DNA from: G963666535 sp963666535
GTDB lineage: Bacteria > Bacillota > Clostridia > Oscillospirales > Oscillospiraceae
Reading direction: 5' to 3'
Assembly: GCA_963666535.1 (NCBI GenBank)
Contig: OY762913.1
Location: 1,302,001-1,366,000, forward strand
DNA: 64,000 bases
Below are positions 32,745-41,600 of the stretch, piece by piece. The notes under the pieces are model-generated. The model saw only the letters and a program-made list of their open reading frames with translations, made no database searches and was not told where the DNA came from. A program made the translations under genes and the position numbers. Each line of letters starts with the position of its first letter. Position 1 is the stretch's first letter.

Positions 32745-35162
32745 GTGAAGTACGATTTTGCATCCATTGAGAAAAAATGGCAAAAAAAGTGGTTGGATGA
32801 AAAAACATACCAATGTAAAAGCGAAGGCAATAAGCCAAAGTTTTATGCCTTGGTGGAATTCCCCTATCCCTCTGGACAGGGCCTTCATGTAGGTCACGCG
32901 CGACCCTATACGGCCATGGACGTGGTGGCGCGGAAAAAACGAATGGATGGCTTTAATGTTCTGTTTCCCATGGGATACGACGCCTTTGGCTTGCCCACAG
33001 AGAACTATGCCATTAAAAACCACATTCATCCTGCCAAGGTGACCCACGATAATATTCAGGCATTCCGCAAACAGCTGATCATGCTGGGCTATTCCTTTGA
33101 CTGGGAGCGCGAGGTTAACACCACAGACCCTGCTTATTACAAGTGGACGCAGTGGATTTTCCTGCAGCTTTATCAAAAAGGACTGGCCTATAAAACCACG
33201 ATGCCGGTTAACTGGTGTACCTCTTGTAAGTGCGTGCTGGCGAATGAAGAGGTCGTAGAGGGCGTGTGCGAGCGTTGCGGTGCTCCTGTCGTCCGCAAGG
33301 AAAAGAGCCAGTGGATGCTGAAGATCACCGCGTACGCCCAGCGCCTGATTGACGATTTGGATGACCTGGACTTTATTGAGCGCGTCAAAATTCAGCAGAA
33401 GAACTGGATTGGCCGCTCCACCGGGACTGAGGTTGATTTTGCGACGACTGAGGCAGACAAGCTGCGGGTTTATACCACACGCCCCGACACCTTGTTTGGC
33501 GCTACCTACATGGTCATTGCGCCCGAGCATGCGTGCGTGACCAAGTGGGCGGACAAGCTGACCAATCTGGATGAAGTAAAGGCTTACGTGGCGGAAGCGG
33601 CACGCAAATCGGACTTCGAGCGTACCGAACTGGTAAAGGACAAAACCGGCGTAGAACTCAAGGGCGTTCGCGCCGTCAATCCCGTGACTGGCAAGGAAAT
33701 CCCCATCTTTATTTCCGATTACGTCCTGTCTACTTATGGCACCGGCGCTATCATGGCCGTTCCCGCCCATGATACCCGCGACTGGGATTTTGCCAAGAAG
33801 TTCGGACTGCCGATCGTAGAGGTGGTTCAGGGCGGAGATGTGCAGCAGGCCGCCTTTACCGATGTAGCCGCAGGCGTCATGGTCAATTCTGGATTTCTGG
33901 ATGGGCTGGAAGTATCACAGGCAAAGAAAACCATCACCGAATACTTGACCAAACAGGGAATTGGCGAGGCGAAGGTTAACTACAAGCTCCGTGACTGGGT
34001 GTTCTCCCGCCAGCGATATTGGGGGGAGCCCATTCCCATGATCCAATGCGCCAAATGCGGTTGGGTGCCACTGCCGGAAAGCGAGCTGCCCCTGCTGCTG
34101 CCTGAGGTGGAAAGTTATGAACCCACAGACACTGGCGAGTCCCCCATTTCCAAAATGACCGACTGGGTGAATTGCACTTGTCCCCAGTGCGGCGGTAAGG
34201 CCCAGCGGGAGACGGATACCATGCCCCAATGGGCAGGGTCCTCTTGGTATTTTCTGCGCTATATGGACCCCCATAATCCCGACGCATTAGCTTCGAAACA
34301 GGCAATGGATTATTGGTCTCCTGTGGATTGGTACAACGGTGGTATGGAGCATACGACCCTGCATTTGCTGTACAGCCGCTTTTGGCATAAATTTCTTTAT
34401 GACATTGGGGTTGTCCCCACCAAGGAACCTTACCACAAGCGCACCAGCCACGGCATGATCTTGGGCGAGGGCGGCGAGAAGATGTCCAAATCCCGCGGCA
34501 ACGTGGTGAATCCAAACGATATTGTGGCACAGTTTGGTGCCGATACCATGCGGATGTACATCATGTTTATCGGCGACTTTGAGAAGGCGGCAGCCTGGTC
34601 CACCAATGCGGTGCGGGGCTGCAAGCGATTTTTGGACCGGGTGTGGAACCTGGGGGAGACCGAGCACAGCGGAGAAGCGTACTCCCCAGCCAACGAGGCG
34701 GCAGTCCACAAGGCCATTCACAAGGTCAGTCAGGATATCGAGGCGATGAAGTTTAACACCGCCATCGCCACGCTTATGGCTTTGGTGAATGACTTTTATG
34801 CCAACGGCGCTTCTCGCGGGGATATGAAGGCCTTGCTGCTGATGCTGGCTCCCTTTGCACCCCACATGGCCGAGGAATTGTGGGCGATGCTTGGTTTCGC
34901 CGACCTTGGAATGGCCTGCCAGCAGTCCTGGCCCGAGTATGACCACAGTAAAACCGTCTCCGCTACCGTCCAGATGGCGGTGCAGGTGGGCGGTAAACTC
35001 CGGGCCACCATTACTGTGGCACTGGACAGCGATGAAGAAGCTGTGCTGGCTGTCGCACTCGCAGACCCCAAGGTGGAAAAGTTTTCTGAGGGAATGGAGC
35101 TCGTTAAGACGATTCTTGTCAAAAACAAGCTGATCAATCTCATTTTTAAACCAAAGGCGTAA
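32745..35162 (+). CDS. leuS: Leucyl-tRNA synthetase
   Basis: Charges tRNA-Leu. The 805-residue class I enzyme has HVGH (48-51), a CP1 editing domain (about 220-400, with the TTRPDTLFGATYMVIAPEH start and the editing-site aspartate region HDTRDWDFA), two Cys-rich zinc sites (CTSCKCVLANEEVVEGVCERC and CAKCG...CPQC), KMSKS near residue 580 and the anticodon domain. The GTG at 32745 gives the family N-terminus (KYDFASIEKKWQKKW), with GAGGAAG about 12 bases upstream. Unlike valS it has no T-box; only 49 bp separate it from rsfS. Confidence 0.97.
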   Translation: MKYDFASIEKKWQKKWLDEKTYQCKSEGNKPKFYALVEFPYPSGQGLHVGHARPYTAMDVVARKKRMDGFNVLFPMGYDAFGLPTENYAIKNHIHPAKVTHDNIQAFRKQLIMLGYSFDWEREVNTTDPAYYKWTQWIFLQLYQKGLAYKTTMPVNWCTSCKCVLANEEVVEGVCERCGAPVVRKEKSQWMLKITAYAQRLIDDLDDLDFIERVKIQQKNWIGRSTGTEVDFATTEADKLRVYTTRPDTLFGATYMVIAPEHACVTKWADKLTNLDEVKAYVAEAARKSDFERTELVKDKTGVELKGVRAVNPVTGKEIPIFISDYVLSTYGTGAIMAVPAHDTRDWDFAKKFGLPIVEVVQGGDVQQAAFTDVAAGVMVNSGFLDGLEVSQAKKTITEYLTKQGIGEAKVNYKLRDWVFSRQRYWGEPIPMIQCAKCGWVPLPESELPLLLPEVESYEPTDTGESPISKMTDWVNCTCPQCGGKAQRETDTMPQWAGSSWYFLRYMDPHNPDALASKQAMDYWSPVDWYNGGMEHTTLHLLYSRFWHKFLYDIGVVPTKEPYHKRTSHGMILGEGGEKMSKSRGNVVNPNDIVAQFGADTMRMYIMFIGDFEKAAAWSTNAVRGCKRFLDRVWNLGETEHSGEAYSPANEAAVHKAIHKVSQDIEAMKFNTAIATLMALVNDFYANGASRGDMKALLLMLAPFAPHMAEELWAMLGFADLGMACQQSWPEYDHSKTVSATVQMAVQVGGKLRATITVALDSDEEAVLAVALADPKVEKFSEGMELVKTILVKNKLINLIFKPKA

Positions 35163-35276
35163 GCCCGTGATTGGTGGTCGGTCGACGATGCACTTGTTTT
35201 AGGCAGTGGCCGCGGATGGGCTATCTGGTATGAACGACCAAGAAATAAAAAATATTCAAAATCATCGCAAACGTTC

Positions 35277-35305
35277 TTGACAATGCAGGAAAAAATGCAT
35301 ATAAT
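35277..35305 (+). promoter_or_regulatory. Consensus sigma-A promoter of rpsU
   Basis: TTGACA (35277-35282), 17-bp spacer, TATAAT (35300-35305), both perfect hexamers. The leader to the ATG is about 64 bases. The 110 bp between leuS and this promoter show nothing recognisable. Confidence 0.88.
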
Positions 35306-35375
35306 ACTACTGTTAAAGCCATAATCATGGCCCTTGAGTGGCGGAGTCCCGTCGCATCTGGAGGGAGGGAAATAT

Positions 35376-35558
35376 ATGTCCGAAGTCCGCGTAAAAGATG
35401 GCGAATCTCTGGAAAATGCATTGAAACGTTTTAAGCGTAGCTGTGCAAAATCCGGTGTTCTTGCTGAGGTCCGTAAGCGTGAGCATTATGAGAGCCCGAG
35501 CGTTAAGCGCCGCAAGAAGTCCGAAGCTGCCCGCAAGAATAAAAAGAAATTCTATTGA
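35376..35558 (+). CDS. rpsU: 30S ribosomal protein bS21
   Basis: A 60-residue, strongly basic protein of the small ribosomal subunit. It matches bS21 throughout: VRVKDGESLENALKRFKR, then LAEVRKREHYESPSVKRRKK and a Lys-rich end. The ATG at 35376 has a near-perfect GGAGGGAGG upstream. It is monocistronic, between a consensus promoter and a strong terminator. Confidence 0.97.
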   Translation: MSEVRVKDGESLENALKRFKRSCAKSGVLAEVRKREHYESPSVKRRKKSEAARKNKKKFY

Positions 35559-35612
35559 TCGAGTTGATAAAAGGCGTGTCCCTTGAGGGGACACGCCTTT
35601 TTTCTCGATCAA
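35555..35612 (+). terminator. Rho-independent terminator of rpsU with outer inverted repeat
   Basis: A core stem of about 14 bp (35569-35582 with 35587-35600, loop TTGA) followed by a T-run. Outside it TTGATCGAG (35555-35563) pairs with CTCGATCAA (35604-35612), so the whole element can fold as an extended stem. Confidence 0.9.
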
Positions 35613-35776
35613 AATGCGGATACTCGATGACCGTGATGGCGCAGACTGTGGTGGTAAAATCTACGGTGTAGGTGGACGTGAGGAATTCTCCTTCTTTTGA
35701 GTGCCCGCCGGGAGCACCTGGGCAACAGCCGCATCGAAAAACTGGAAGCAGCGGTACTCTGGAAAGGAAGGCTGCG

Positions 35777-35807
35777 AAAAATCGGGCCGGATAGGCCCGA
35801 TTTTTTT
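35777..35807. terminator. Bidirectional terminator after the secreted-protein gene
   Basis: AAAAATCGGGCC (35777-35788) pairs with GGCCCGATTTTT (35794-35805) around a five-base loop, with A-run on the left and T-run on the right. It serves the minus-strand gene ending at 35833. The 164 bp between it and the rpsU terminator contain no supported gene. Confidence 0.85.
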
Positions 35808-35832
35808 AGTATGCAGAAAGGAGGGAGGAATA

Positions 35833-36453
35833 TCACAGAATAAGCAAATCAGTCGTGGTGTAGGAAAACATTCCTTCACTTGCGGTGAGAATTGCTTCAA
35901 AGTTGCAGAGAACGGTTCCGTCAGCCAGCGAGACAAGAGAACCGGAGATCAAGTAGGAATCGTCGCCGCAGGCAACATAGCCACCCAAAACAGTTTGTGT
36001 TAGTCCAGCGTCGCCCCGGGCGAGAACATAAGTATCGGCGTCTGGATCATAGGTAATGCTGTCGCTCAGTTCAGCCGGAATGGCAGGCAGACCAGTGTAA
36101 TCGGTGAACAGGGATGCGGCGTAGTCGCGCACGGTTTCAGCAGGGAGGGTAAGCGTTCCGTCCGTCAGAACGGCGCGGCTGTCGGCTTCCCCGTAAATGC
36201 CCAGCATATAGTAGAGAGCGGCCCAGAAAAATTCTTCAGAGTTGGGACGGTAGGAATAGCCGCGTTCCAGCATGCACATCACCAGAGAATCGACGGCCGG
36301 AACCGCTGCGTCGAAACTTATGGTATTGGCGGGAACCGAAATGGTCGTGGTGACCGCGGCGGCGGGAGACTGCCCGTTGGCAGCTGCGACAACGCCAGAG
36401 GTGGGAACCAGAATCAAAGAAACAATCATTAAGGAGATAAACAGCTTTTTCAT
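35833..36453 (-). CDS. Secreted protein of unknown function
   Basis: A 206-residue product with a clear Sec signal peptide (MKKLFISLMIVSLILVPTS, Ala-rich region ending near GVVAAA) and a soluble extracytoplasmic remainder of mixed strand and helix (AVPAVDSLVMCMLERGYSYRP, then DSITYDPDADTYVLARGDAG). No family is recognised. A good Shine-Dalgarno (GGAAGGGAG) lies before the ATG. It is divergent from pcrA across a 264-bp gap containing inverted and direct repeats, and ends in its own terminator, so it is a single-gene unit. Confidence 0.75.
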   Translation of the reverse strand: MKKLFISLMIVSLILVPTSGVVAAANGQSPAAAVTTTISVPANTISFDAAVPAVDSLVMCMLERGYSYRPNSEEFFWAALYYMLGIYGEADSRAVLTDGTLTLPAETVRDYAASLFTDYTGLPAIPAELSDSITYDPDADTYVLARGDAGLTQTVLGGYVACGDDSYLISGSLVSLADGTVLCNFEAILTASEGMFSYTTTDLLIL

Positions 36454-36540
36454 CGGTAGAACTCCCTTCCTTCCTTCTTGTACCCAGTATACTATGCAGG
36501 CATGTTTAAATACTTGCTTTTTTCATTACGGTATAGTGAA

Positions 36541-36587
36541 AAAACGGTAACACATCATTACGGGAAATGACACAATGTCACCGTTTT
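36541..36587. other. Inverted and direct repeats in the divergent gap before pcrA
   Basis: AAAACGGTAACA (36541-36552) is nearly repeated in inverse as TGTCACCGTTTT (36576-36587), 11 of 12 positions matching. CATTACGG occurs at 36524-36531 and again at 36556-36563. It could be an operator for the secreted-protein gene or pcrA, or a hairpin. No binding protein is implied by neighbours. Confidence 0.4.
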
Positions 36588-36615
36588 GTTACAAACTAAT
36601 TTAATTCCGTTTTCA

Positions 36616-36644
36616 TTGACCCCAAAGCACTTTTAAGGTAGAAT
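36616..36644 (+). promoter_or_regulatory. Sigma-A promoter of pcrA
   Basis: TTGACC (36616-36621), 17-bp spacer, TAGAAT (36639-36644), about 73 bases before the ATG. Confidence 0.72.
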
Positions 36645-36717
36645 GAATAAAATCGAATCAGTTGGAAAGCAGGGGGAAACCCTCTTTTTTTAATGGCGAA
36701 GGGAATGGAAAGCGGAT

Positions 36718-39207
36718 ATGTTGGAGGAAAAGCAGCAACAACAGTTTTGTGCGGCGCGGCGCACAGTGATCGCATTGGAGTTTGGAACGCTGAACCCCGA
36801 GCAGCAGAAGGCTGTTTTAGCAACGGAGGGACCGCTCCTTCTGCTTGCCGGTGCGGGCAGCGGTAAGACAACAGTGCTGATCAGCCGTATCGCAAATCTG
36901 ATGAAATACGGACGCGGTTCCGACAGCGATGAAGTACCCGACTGGATCACAGAGGAAGACGTCGCGTTTTTAGCGGACTACGCTAAGTCTCCTGATCCGC
37001 CGCAGAAACTCCGGGCAGAAAAGCTGTGCAGACAGGACCCCGCCGTGCCGTGGTCGATTCTGGCCATTACCTTTACCAATAAGGCAGCGGGTGAGATGAA
37101 GGACCGGCTGCAGAGAATGCTGGGCCCAGCCGCGCTGGATATCTGGGCATCTACCTTCCACTCCGCCTGTGTCCGAATTCTGCGCCGTGACATTGAAAAA
37201 CTGGGATTTTCCAGCTCCTTCACGATCTATGATTCCGCGGACAGCGAGCGGGTTGTCAAAGACATTTTAAAGGATCAGAATATAGACGACAAACAGTTTC
37301 CAGCCAAAACCGTGATGGGGTACATTTCCCGGGCAAAGGACTCCATGAAGCTGGCGGCGGATTATCAGGCGGAGTGCGATAAGAGCGGGGACTTCCGTTT
37401 AAAGAAAATTGCCATGCTCTATGCGGAGTATCAGAAACGGCTGTGGGAGGCCAATGCCCTGGATTTTGACGATATCATCCTGCATACCGTCCGCTTGCTT
37501 CTGGGTTTTGAAGAAGTGCGGTCCTATTACCAGAATAAGTTCCGCTACGTTCTGATCGACGAATATCAGGACACCAATAACCTACAGTATCTCTTCGCCT
37601 CCACGCTGGCGGGTAAGTGGGAGAATTTTTGCGTGGTGGGTGACGACGATCAGTCCATCTACCGGTTCCGAGGCGCTACCATTGAGAATATTTTGTCCTT
37701 TGAAAAGCAGTATCAGGGTGCACGGGTGATTCGGTTGGAGCAAAATTATCGGTCTACCGGCAATATCCTCAATTCCGCGAACGCCGTCATCCGCAACAAT
37801 CAGGGACGCAAAGGAAAAGAACTGTGGACCCAACACGGCGCGGGAGAAATGGTACAGCTTTACACTGCCATGAATGAGAATGAGGAAGCCCAGTATGTGG
37901 CCGGACAGGTCATGGAGGGATACCGGCAGGGCCGCGCCTGGAAGGACAACGCCGTGCTCTACCGCATGAATGCGCAGTCTAACCAGCTGGAGCGGGCCTT
38001 TAAGCAAAACGCAATTCCTTACCGTATCATTGGCGGCACCCGGTTTTTTGATCGCGCCGAGGTGAAGGATATGGTGGCCTATCTGTGCGTACTGAACAAT
38101 TCCACCGACGATCTGCGCTTGTCCCGCATCATTAACGTTCCCGCCCGTGGGATCGGCAAAACCACACTGGATGCCGCACAGACCATCGCGCGGGAAGAAA
38201 ACTTGTCCTTGTATCAGGTGGTCAGACAGGCGACCCTTTACCCCGAGCTGCAAAAAGCGGCGGGCAAGCTCGCCCAGTTTACTGATATGATGGAAAATTT
38301 GCGGACGTTGGCCGCCACACTGCCGCTGCCTGATTTTTACGAGGAATTGGTGGCAAGAACCGGCTATGCCGTTATGCTGGAGGCCAAGAATACGGTGGAG
38401 GACAGAACTCGTCTGGAAAACGTGCGGGAGCTGCTTACCTCCATCAAGGGATATCTGGAAAACGCGGGAGAGGAGCCATCCCTGGCTGGTTTCCTGGATG
38501 AGATTGCGCTGTATACCGACCTTGACAGCACCGAGGCGGGGGAGAACTGTGTGGTGATGATGACCATGCACTCGGCCAAGGGGCTGGAATTTCCCGTGGT
38601 CTATGTCGTGGGAACAGAGGAGGGCATCTTCCCCGGTATCCGCGCCATCGGCGAGCAGGAGGAGATGGAGGAAGAGCGCCGTTTGTGCTATGTCGCCATG
38701 ACCCGGGCAAAGGAAAAGCTGTATATGACCTGCGCCGCCCAGCGAATGCTGTTTGGCCGTACCAGCAACAACCTTCCCTCCCGGTTTCTGGAGGAAATTC
38801 CTCAGCAGTTGGTGGAAAAAAGCGGGCACAGCCGTCGTGCCGCCATGGAAGAGGACCAAGGGTTCTGGAGCTCCTCCTCCACACCGGAAAGCGGTGCTGC
38901 TCCCCGCAGGGCATCTCCGAGCGGCTGGGGGCAAAAAAGCGCCCCCGCGGGCACTGTGCATTCCACCCCTCGCATTGCTGCGTCTGCATTGCCCCGCTCT
39001 GCTTCCGGCGGCGTGAAATCGGCAGGTGCTGTTCGGCTTCCTGAATTCCGCAAGGGCGATATGCTGGAGCATAAGGCGTTTGGCAAGGGAATGGTACTTT
39101 CCATCCAGCCCATGGGTGGAGATGCACTGATTGAAATCGCATTTGATACTGTGGGCACCAAGCGGCTGATGATGAAATCAGCGGCACAGCATATGAAAAA
39201 GCTGTAA
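36718..39207 (+). CDS. pcrA: ATP-dependent DNA helicase PcrA/UvrD
   Basis: Superfamily 1 3'-to-5' helicase in nucleotide excision repair, plasmid replication and removal of RecA. The 829-residue protein has motif I AGAGSGKTT, Ia AITFTNKAAGEM, II LIDEYQDTN, III VGDDDQSIYRFRGA, IV LEQNYRST, V TMHSAKGLEF and VI VAMTRAKEKLY, and a C-terminal Tudor-like domain (HKAFGKGMVLSI). Between motifs I and Ia lies an acidic insertion (residues 63-110) about 40 residues longer than in Bacillus PcrA. Residues about 695-770 are a low-complexity linker. The ribosome site before the ATG is weak. eutH follows 18 bases later. Confidence 0.96.
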   Translation: MLEEKQQQQFCAARRTVIALEFGTLNPEQQKAVLATEGPLLLLAGAGSGKTTVLISRIANLMKYGRGSDSDEVPDWITEEDVAFLADYAKSPDPPQKLRAEKLCRQDPAVPWSILAITFTNKAAGEMKDRLQRMLGPAALDIWASTFHSACVRILRRDIEKLGFSSSFTIYDSADSERVVKDILKDQNIDDKQFPAKTVMGYISRAKDSMKLAADYQAECDKSGDFRLKKIAMLYAEYQKRLWEANALDFDDIILHTVRLLLGFEEVRSYYQNKFRYVLIDEYQDTNNLQYLFASTLAGKWENFCVVGDDDQSIYRFRGATIENILSFEKQYQGARVIRLEQNYRSTGNILNSANAVIRNNQGRKGKELWTQHGAGEMVQLYTAMNENEEAQYVAGQVMEGYRQGRAWKDNAVLYRMNAQSNQLERAFKQNAIPYRIIGGTRFFDRAEVKDMVAYLCVLNNSTDDLRLSRIINVPARGIGKTTLDAAQTIAREENLSLYQVVRQATLYPELQKAAGKLAQFTDMMENLRTLAATLPLPDFYEELVARTGYAVMLEAKNTVEDRTRLENVRELLTSIKGYLENAGEEPSLAGFLDEIALYTDLDSTEAGENCVVMMTMHSAKGLEFPVVYVVGTEEGIFPGIRAIGEQEEMEEERRLCYVAMTRAKEKLYMTCAAQRMLFGRTSNNLPSRFLEEIPQQLVEKSGHSRRAAMEEDQGFWSSSSTPESGAAPRRASPSGWGQKSAPAGTVHSTPRIAASALPRSASGGVKSAGAVRLPEFRKGDMLEHKAFGKGMVLSIQPMGGDALIEIAFDTVGTKRLMMKSAAQHMKKL

Positions 39208-39225
39208 GAGGAAGAAGGGGCAGGT

Positions 39226-40344
39226 ATGAATGTAAATCAGGTCATCATGGCAATTGTCGCGGTGTTTTTTACCCTTGGGGCCATTGACCGGAGCTTGGGT
39301 AACCGCATCGGTATGGGGGTGGAATTGGAGCGCGGCTTTTCTCTTATGGGGACCATTGCTCTGAATGTACTTGGGTTTACCTGTATTGCACCCGTGGTGG
39401 CCAATGCCATTAAGCCCGCGGCGGTCAGCATTTGTGGTATGCTGGGTGCCGATGCAGCCATGTTTCCCGGCCTTCTCCTGTCGCCGGACTGCGGTGGGTA
39501 CGCGGTGGCCACGGAACTGGCCGCCGACCCGCGTATCGCCTCCTTCAGCGGACTTGTGGTTGCGGCCACAGTGGGATCCGTCATCTCCTTTACGATCCCG
39601 GTGGCCTGTGGCATTTTGGAAAAAGAGGATACCAGATATCTGGCAATCGGTATCCTCACGGGTTTTGTGGTGGACCCCATCGGGTGCTTTGTCGGGGGTC
39701 TGATAATGGGCCTGCCGGTTTCCGTTGTGCTGCACAATCTGGTGCCGGTGGTGATTTTTTCGCTTCTTATCGCTGCAGGCCTGGTCTTTATTCCGGGGCA
39801 GATGATCAAAGGGTTTCGCGTTTTCTCAAAATTCCTGCTTATCTTGGTGGCGGTTGGTCTTGCACTTGGCGTGATTACTAAAACCACGGGGCTCGTGATT
39901 CTTCCGGGTATGAATCCCATTGAAAATGGGTTTACCATTGTGGGAAACGTCACCATTACGCTGGCCGGAGCGTTGCCCTTCATTTGGTTTTTCCGCAAAG
40001 TGGCCGGGAAACCACTCACGGCGATTTCCCGGCGTACCGGGGTGGATGAACTGGCAATCAGCTGTATGCTGATGTCACTGTCCAGCTTTATTCCGGCGTT
40101 TACCAATTTTAAGGAAGTGAACATCCGTAGCAAGGTGGTCATTGCAGCCACCACCGCTTCCCTGTCCAATGTGTTCGGTGCACATTTAGGCTATGTGTCG
40201 GCCACAGATGAGAATATGATGGTGCCCATGATCATGGCCAAGGTGGTGGCCGGTGCACTGGCGATGCCTCTTGCGGTGCTTGCCAGTGAAAGAATATTTA
40301 AAAAGGAACTGGCCCAGGAGCGGGCAGTGATCACAGATCGGTAA
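39226..40344 (+). CDS. eutH: Ethanolamine transporter-like protein EutH
   Basis: A 372-residue polytopic membrane protein of the EutH family, proposed to bring in ethanolamine. About ten hydrophobic helices are visible; family segments include GAIDRSLGNRIGMGVELERGF near the start and LSPDCGGYAVATELA. Nothing else of the eut pathway (eutBC lyase, microcompartment shell, EutVW) is in this window, so it is an orphan copy, transcribed after pcrA. GAGGAAGAAGGGG lies before the ATG. Its last 14 bases overlap the convergent HAD gene. Substrate is inferred from family only. Confidence 0.88.
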   Translation: MNVNQVIMAIVAVFFTLGAIDRSLGNRIGMGVELERGFSLMGTIALNVLGFTCIAPVVANAIKPAAVSICGMLGADAAMFPGLLLSPDCGGYAVATELAADPRIASFSGLVVAATVGSVISFTIPVACGILEKEDTRYLAIGILTGFVVDPIGCFVGGLIMGLPVSVVLHNLVPVVIFSLLIAAGLVFIPGQMIKGFRVFSKFLLILVAVGLALGVITKTTGLVILPGMNPIENGFTIVGNVTITLAGALPFIWFFRKVAGKPLTAISRRTGVDELAISCMLMSLSSFIPAFTNFKEVNIRSKVVIAATTASLSNVFGAHLGYVSATDENMMVPMIMAKVVAGALAMPLAVLASERIFKKELAQERAVITDR

Positions 40345-40954
40345 AGGAGTGGATATAGCGGTCACAGTGCTGCCGCATTTCATCCTCTCTGTCGGCAAAA
40401 AACGGGTCGTAAACGCCTATGACGGAGAATCCCGCGTCTTTTGCCCCGTGGATGGCGGTGGGAGAATCTTCAAACATGATGCAGTCGGCGGGAGATAAGC
40501 CGGATTTTTCCGCCGCCAGCAAGTAGATGTCTGGAAACTTTTTGTCCCGAGCCACCTCTTTCACCGTGGTAATACTGGTGAGCAGCGGGAGCACACCGGT
40601 TCGTTCCAGCACCGCGTGGCAGAGATGATCCATACATGAGGTGATGACCCCTAACTGCTCGCCCGCCTGCTTTTGACGGAGCAAGTAATCCAAGACCCCT
40701 TCTTTCAGTGGGATGGTGCGGGAATAGGCGGCATATACCATCTCCCCCCACTCCCGCATAATTTCATCCACCGAATCCGGCAGCGCGTAGTATTCCTTTG
40801 TGTATGCCGCAGCCTGGTCATACGTGTTGTGCGTGACAAACTCCGTGTATTCCTGTGTAATGGTTAGCCCGCGGGAGGCGAGAAAATCCAGGTCCAGTTG
40901 CACCCAAACCCCGTTGGAATCAATGAGTGTGCCGTCAAGATCGAAAAATTTCAA
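40331..40954 (-). CDS. HAD-family phosphatase
   Basis: A 207-residue haloacid-dehalogenase-type hydrolase, subfamily I (beta-phosphoglucomutase/phosphatase-like). The nucleophile motif is FFDLDGT near the N-terminus; motif II is GVITS, and motif IV FEDSPTAIHGAK contains the metal-binding acids. A helical cap lies between. The start is placed at the TTG at 40954 because GGAGG lies 8 bases upstream and the codon overlaps the stop of the upstream gene as TTGA; an ATG at 40969, five codons earlier, coincides with the GGAGG and is less likely. The substrate is unknown. It forms a two-gene unit with the glycosylase. Confidence 0.88.
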   Translation of the reverse strand: MKFFDLDGTLIDSNGVWVQLDLDFLASRGLTITQEYTEFVTHNTYDQAAAYTKEYYALPDSVDEIMREWGEMVYAAYSRTIPLKEGVLDYLLRQKQAGEQLGVITSCMDHLCHAVLERTGVLPLLTSITTVKEVARDKKFPDIYLLAAEKSGLSPADCIMFEDSPTAIHGAKDAGFSVIGVYDPFFADREDEMRQHCDRYIHSFTDL

Positions 40955-41535
40955 ATCCAAAACCTCCATAAAAAATCTCGCGCTTCCTCGGCGTAGTCAA
41001 TGCCGATGCGCTTGCCGACCTGGATGCGGTCGACCAGGTCTCCCTCTGTGATGTAAAGTGCGCGGCCGGCGGTGAGGTCCAGCCCGTTTTCCTGCCGGGT
41101 GATAGAAAGACCTTTACATAGTTTGCCCGGCCCGTTGAGAAAATTCTTTTTTTGATAAGCGGTCATATCCGCCATGTTGCAGCCAAACCGATTACGGGCG
41201 ATGAGATCCCCGCCCTCCACTGGCTCTGCACTTCGGATCAGTACGGCGCACGGCTCTCCCTCCGGCTCCGTGACCAGATTAAGGCAGGTATACATGCCGT
41301 AGATCAGATAGATATAAGCGGTTCCGCCTAAGGCAAACATCGACTCGGTGCGAGGGGTTCGCTTATAGTTGTAGGCGTGGCAGGCCTTGTCACTCGCGGC
41401 AATATATGCCTCGGTCTCCGTAATGCGGCAGACAAGCCGTTGTCCGTTTATTTCCCGAACCAGATGTTTTCCCAAAAGCGCGCGAGAGACCGTGATGGTG
41501 TCCTGCAGAAAGAATTGGCGCGGTAGTGGTTGCAT
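40951..41535 (-). CDS. 3-methyladenine DNA glycosylase (AAG/MPG family)
   Basis: Base-excision enzyme that removes alkylated and deaminated purines. The 194-residue product matches the AAG family: LLGKHLVREI, the catalytic-site segment ITETEAYIAASDKACHA, MFALGGTAYIYLIYGMYTCLN and the NGPGKLCKGL loop. The ATG at 41535 has AGGGGGTG upstream; the longer frame to 41583 reads through the divergent intergenic region. The HAD gene is coupled to its stop. It is divergent from the EamA gene. Confidence 0.94.
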   Translation of the reverse strand: MQPLPRQFFLQDTITVSRALLGKHLVREINGQRLVCRITETEAYIAASDKACHAYNYKRTPRTESMFALGGTAYIYLIYGMYTCLNLVTEPEGEPCAVLIRSAEPVEGGDLIARNRFGCNMADMTAYQKKNFLNGPGKLCKGLSITRQENGLDLTAGRALYITEGDLVDRIQVGKRIGIDYAEEARDFLWRFWI

Positions 41536-41600
41536 AGAAGCACCCCCTGGGTTTGATACCCAATCGTACCATATTTCATACAAAGGAGCAATTGCAACCC

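Noticed and set aside
35613..35776. Possible gene remnant on the minus strand between two terminators (a frame reading GEFLTSTYTVDFTTTV)
   Set aside because: The segment looks protein-like but has no start, no ribosome site and no stop before the rpsU terminator; it could be chance. A protein search of the six frames would decide.
37582..39072. 496-codon minus-strand frame across pcrA
   Set aside because: Shadow of the helicase gene; no motif, no start signal.
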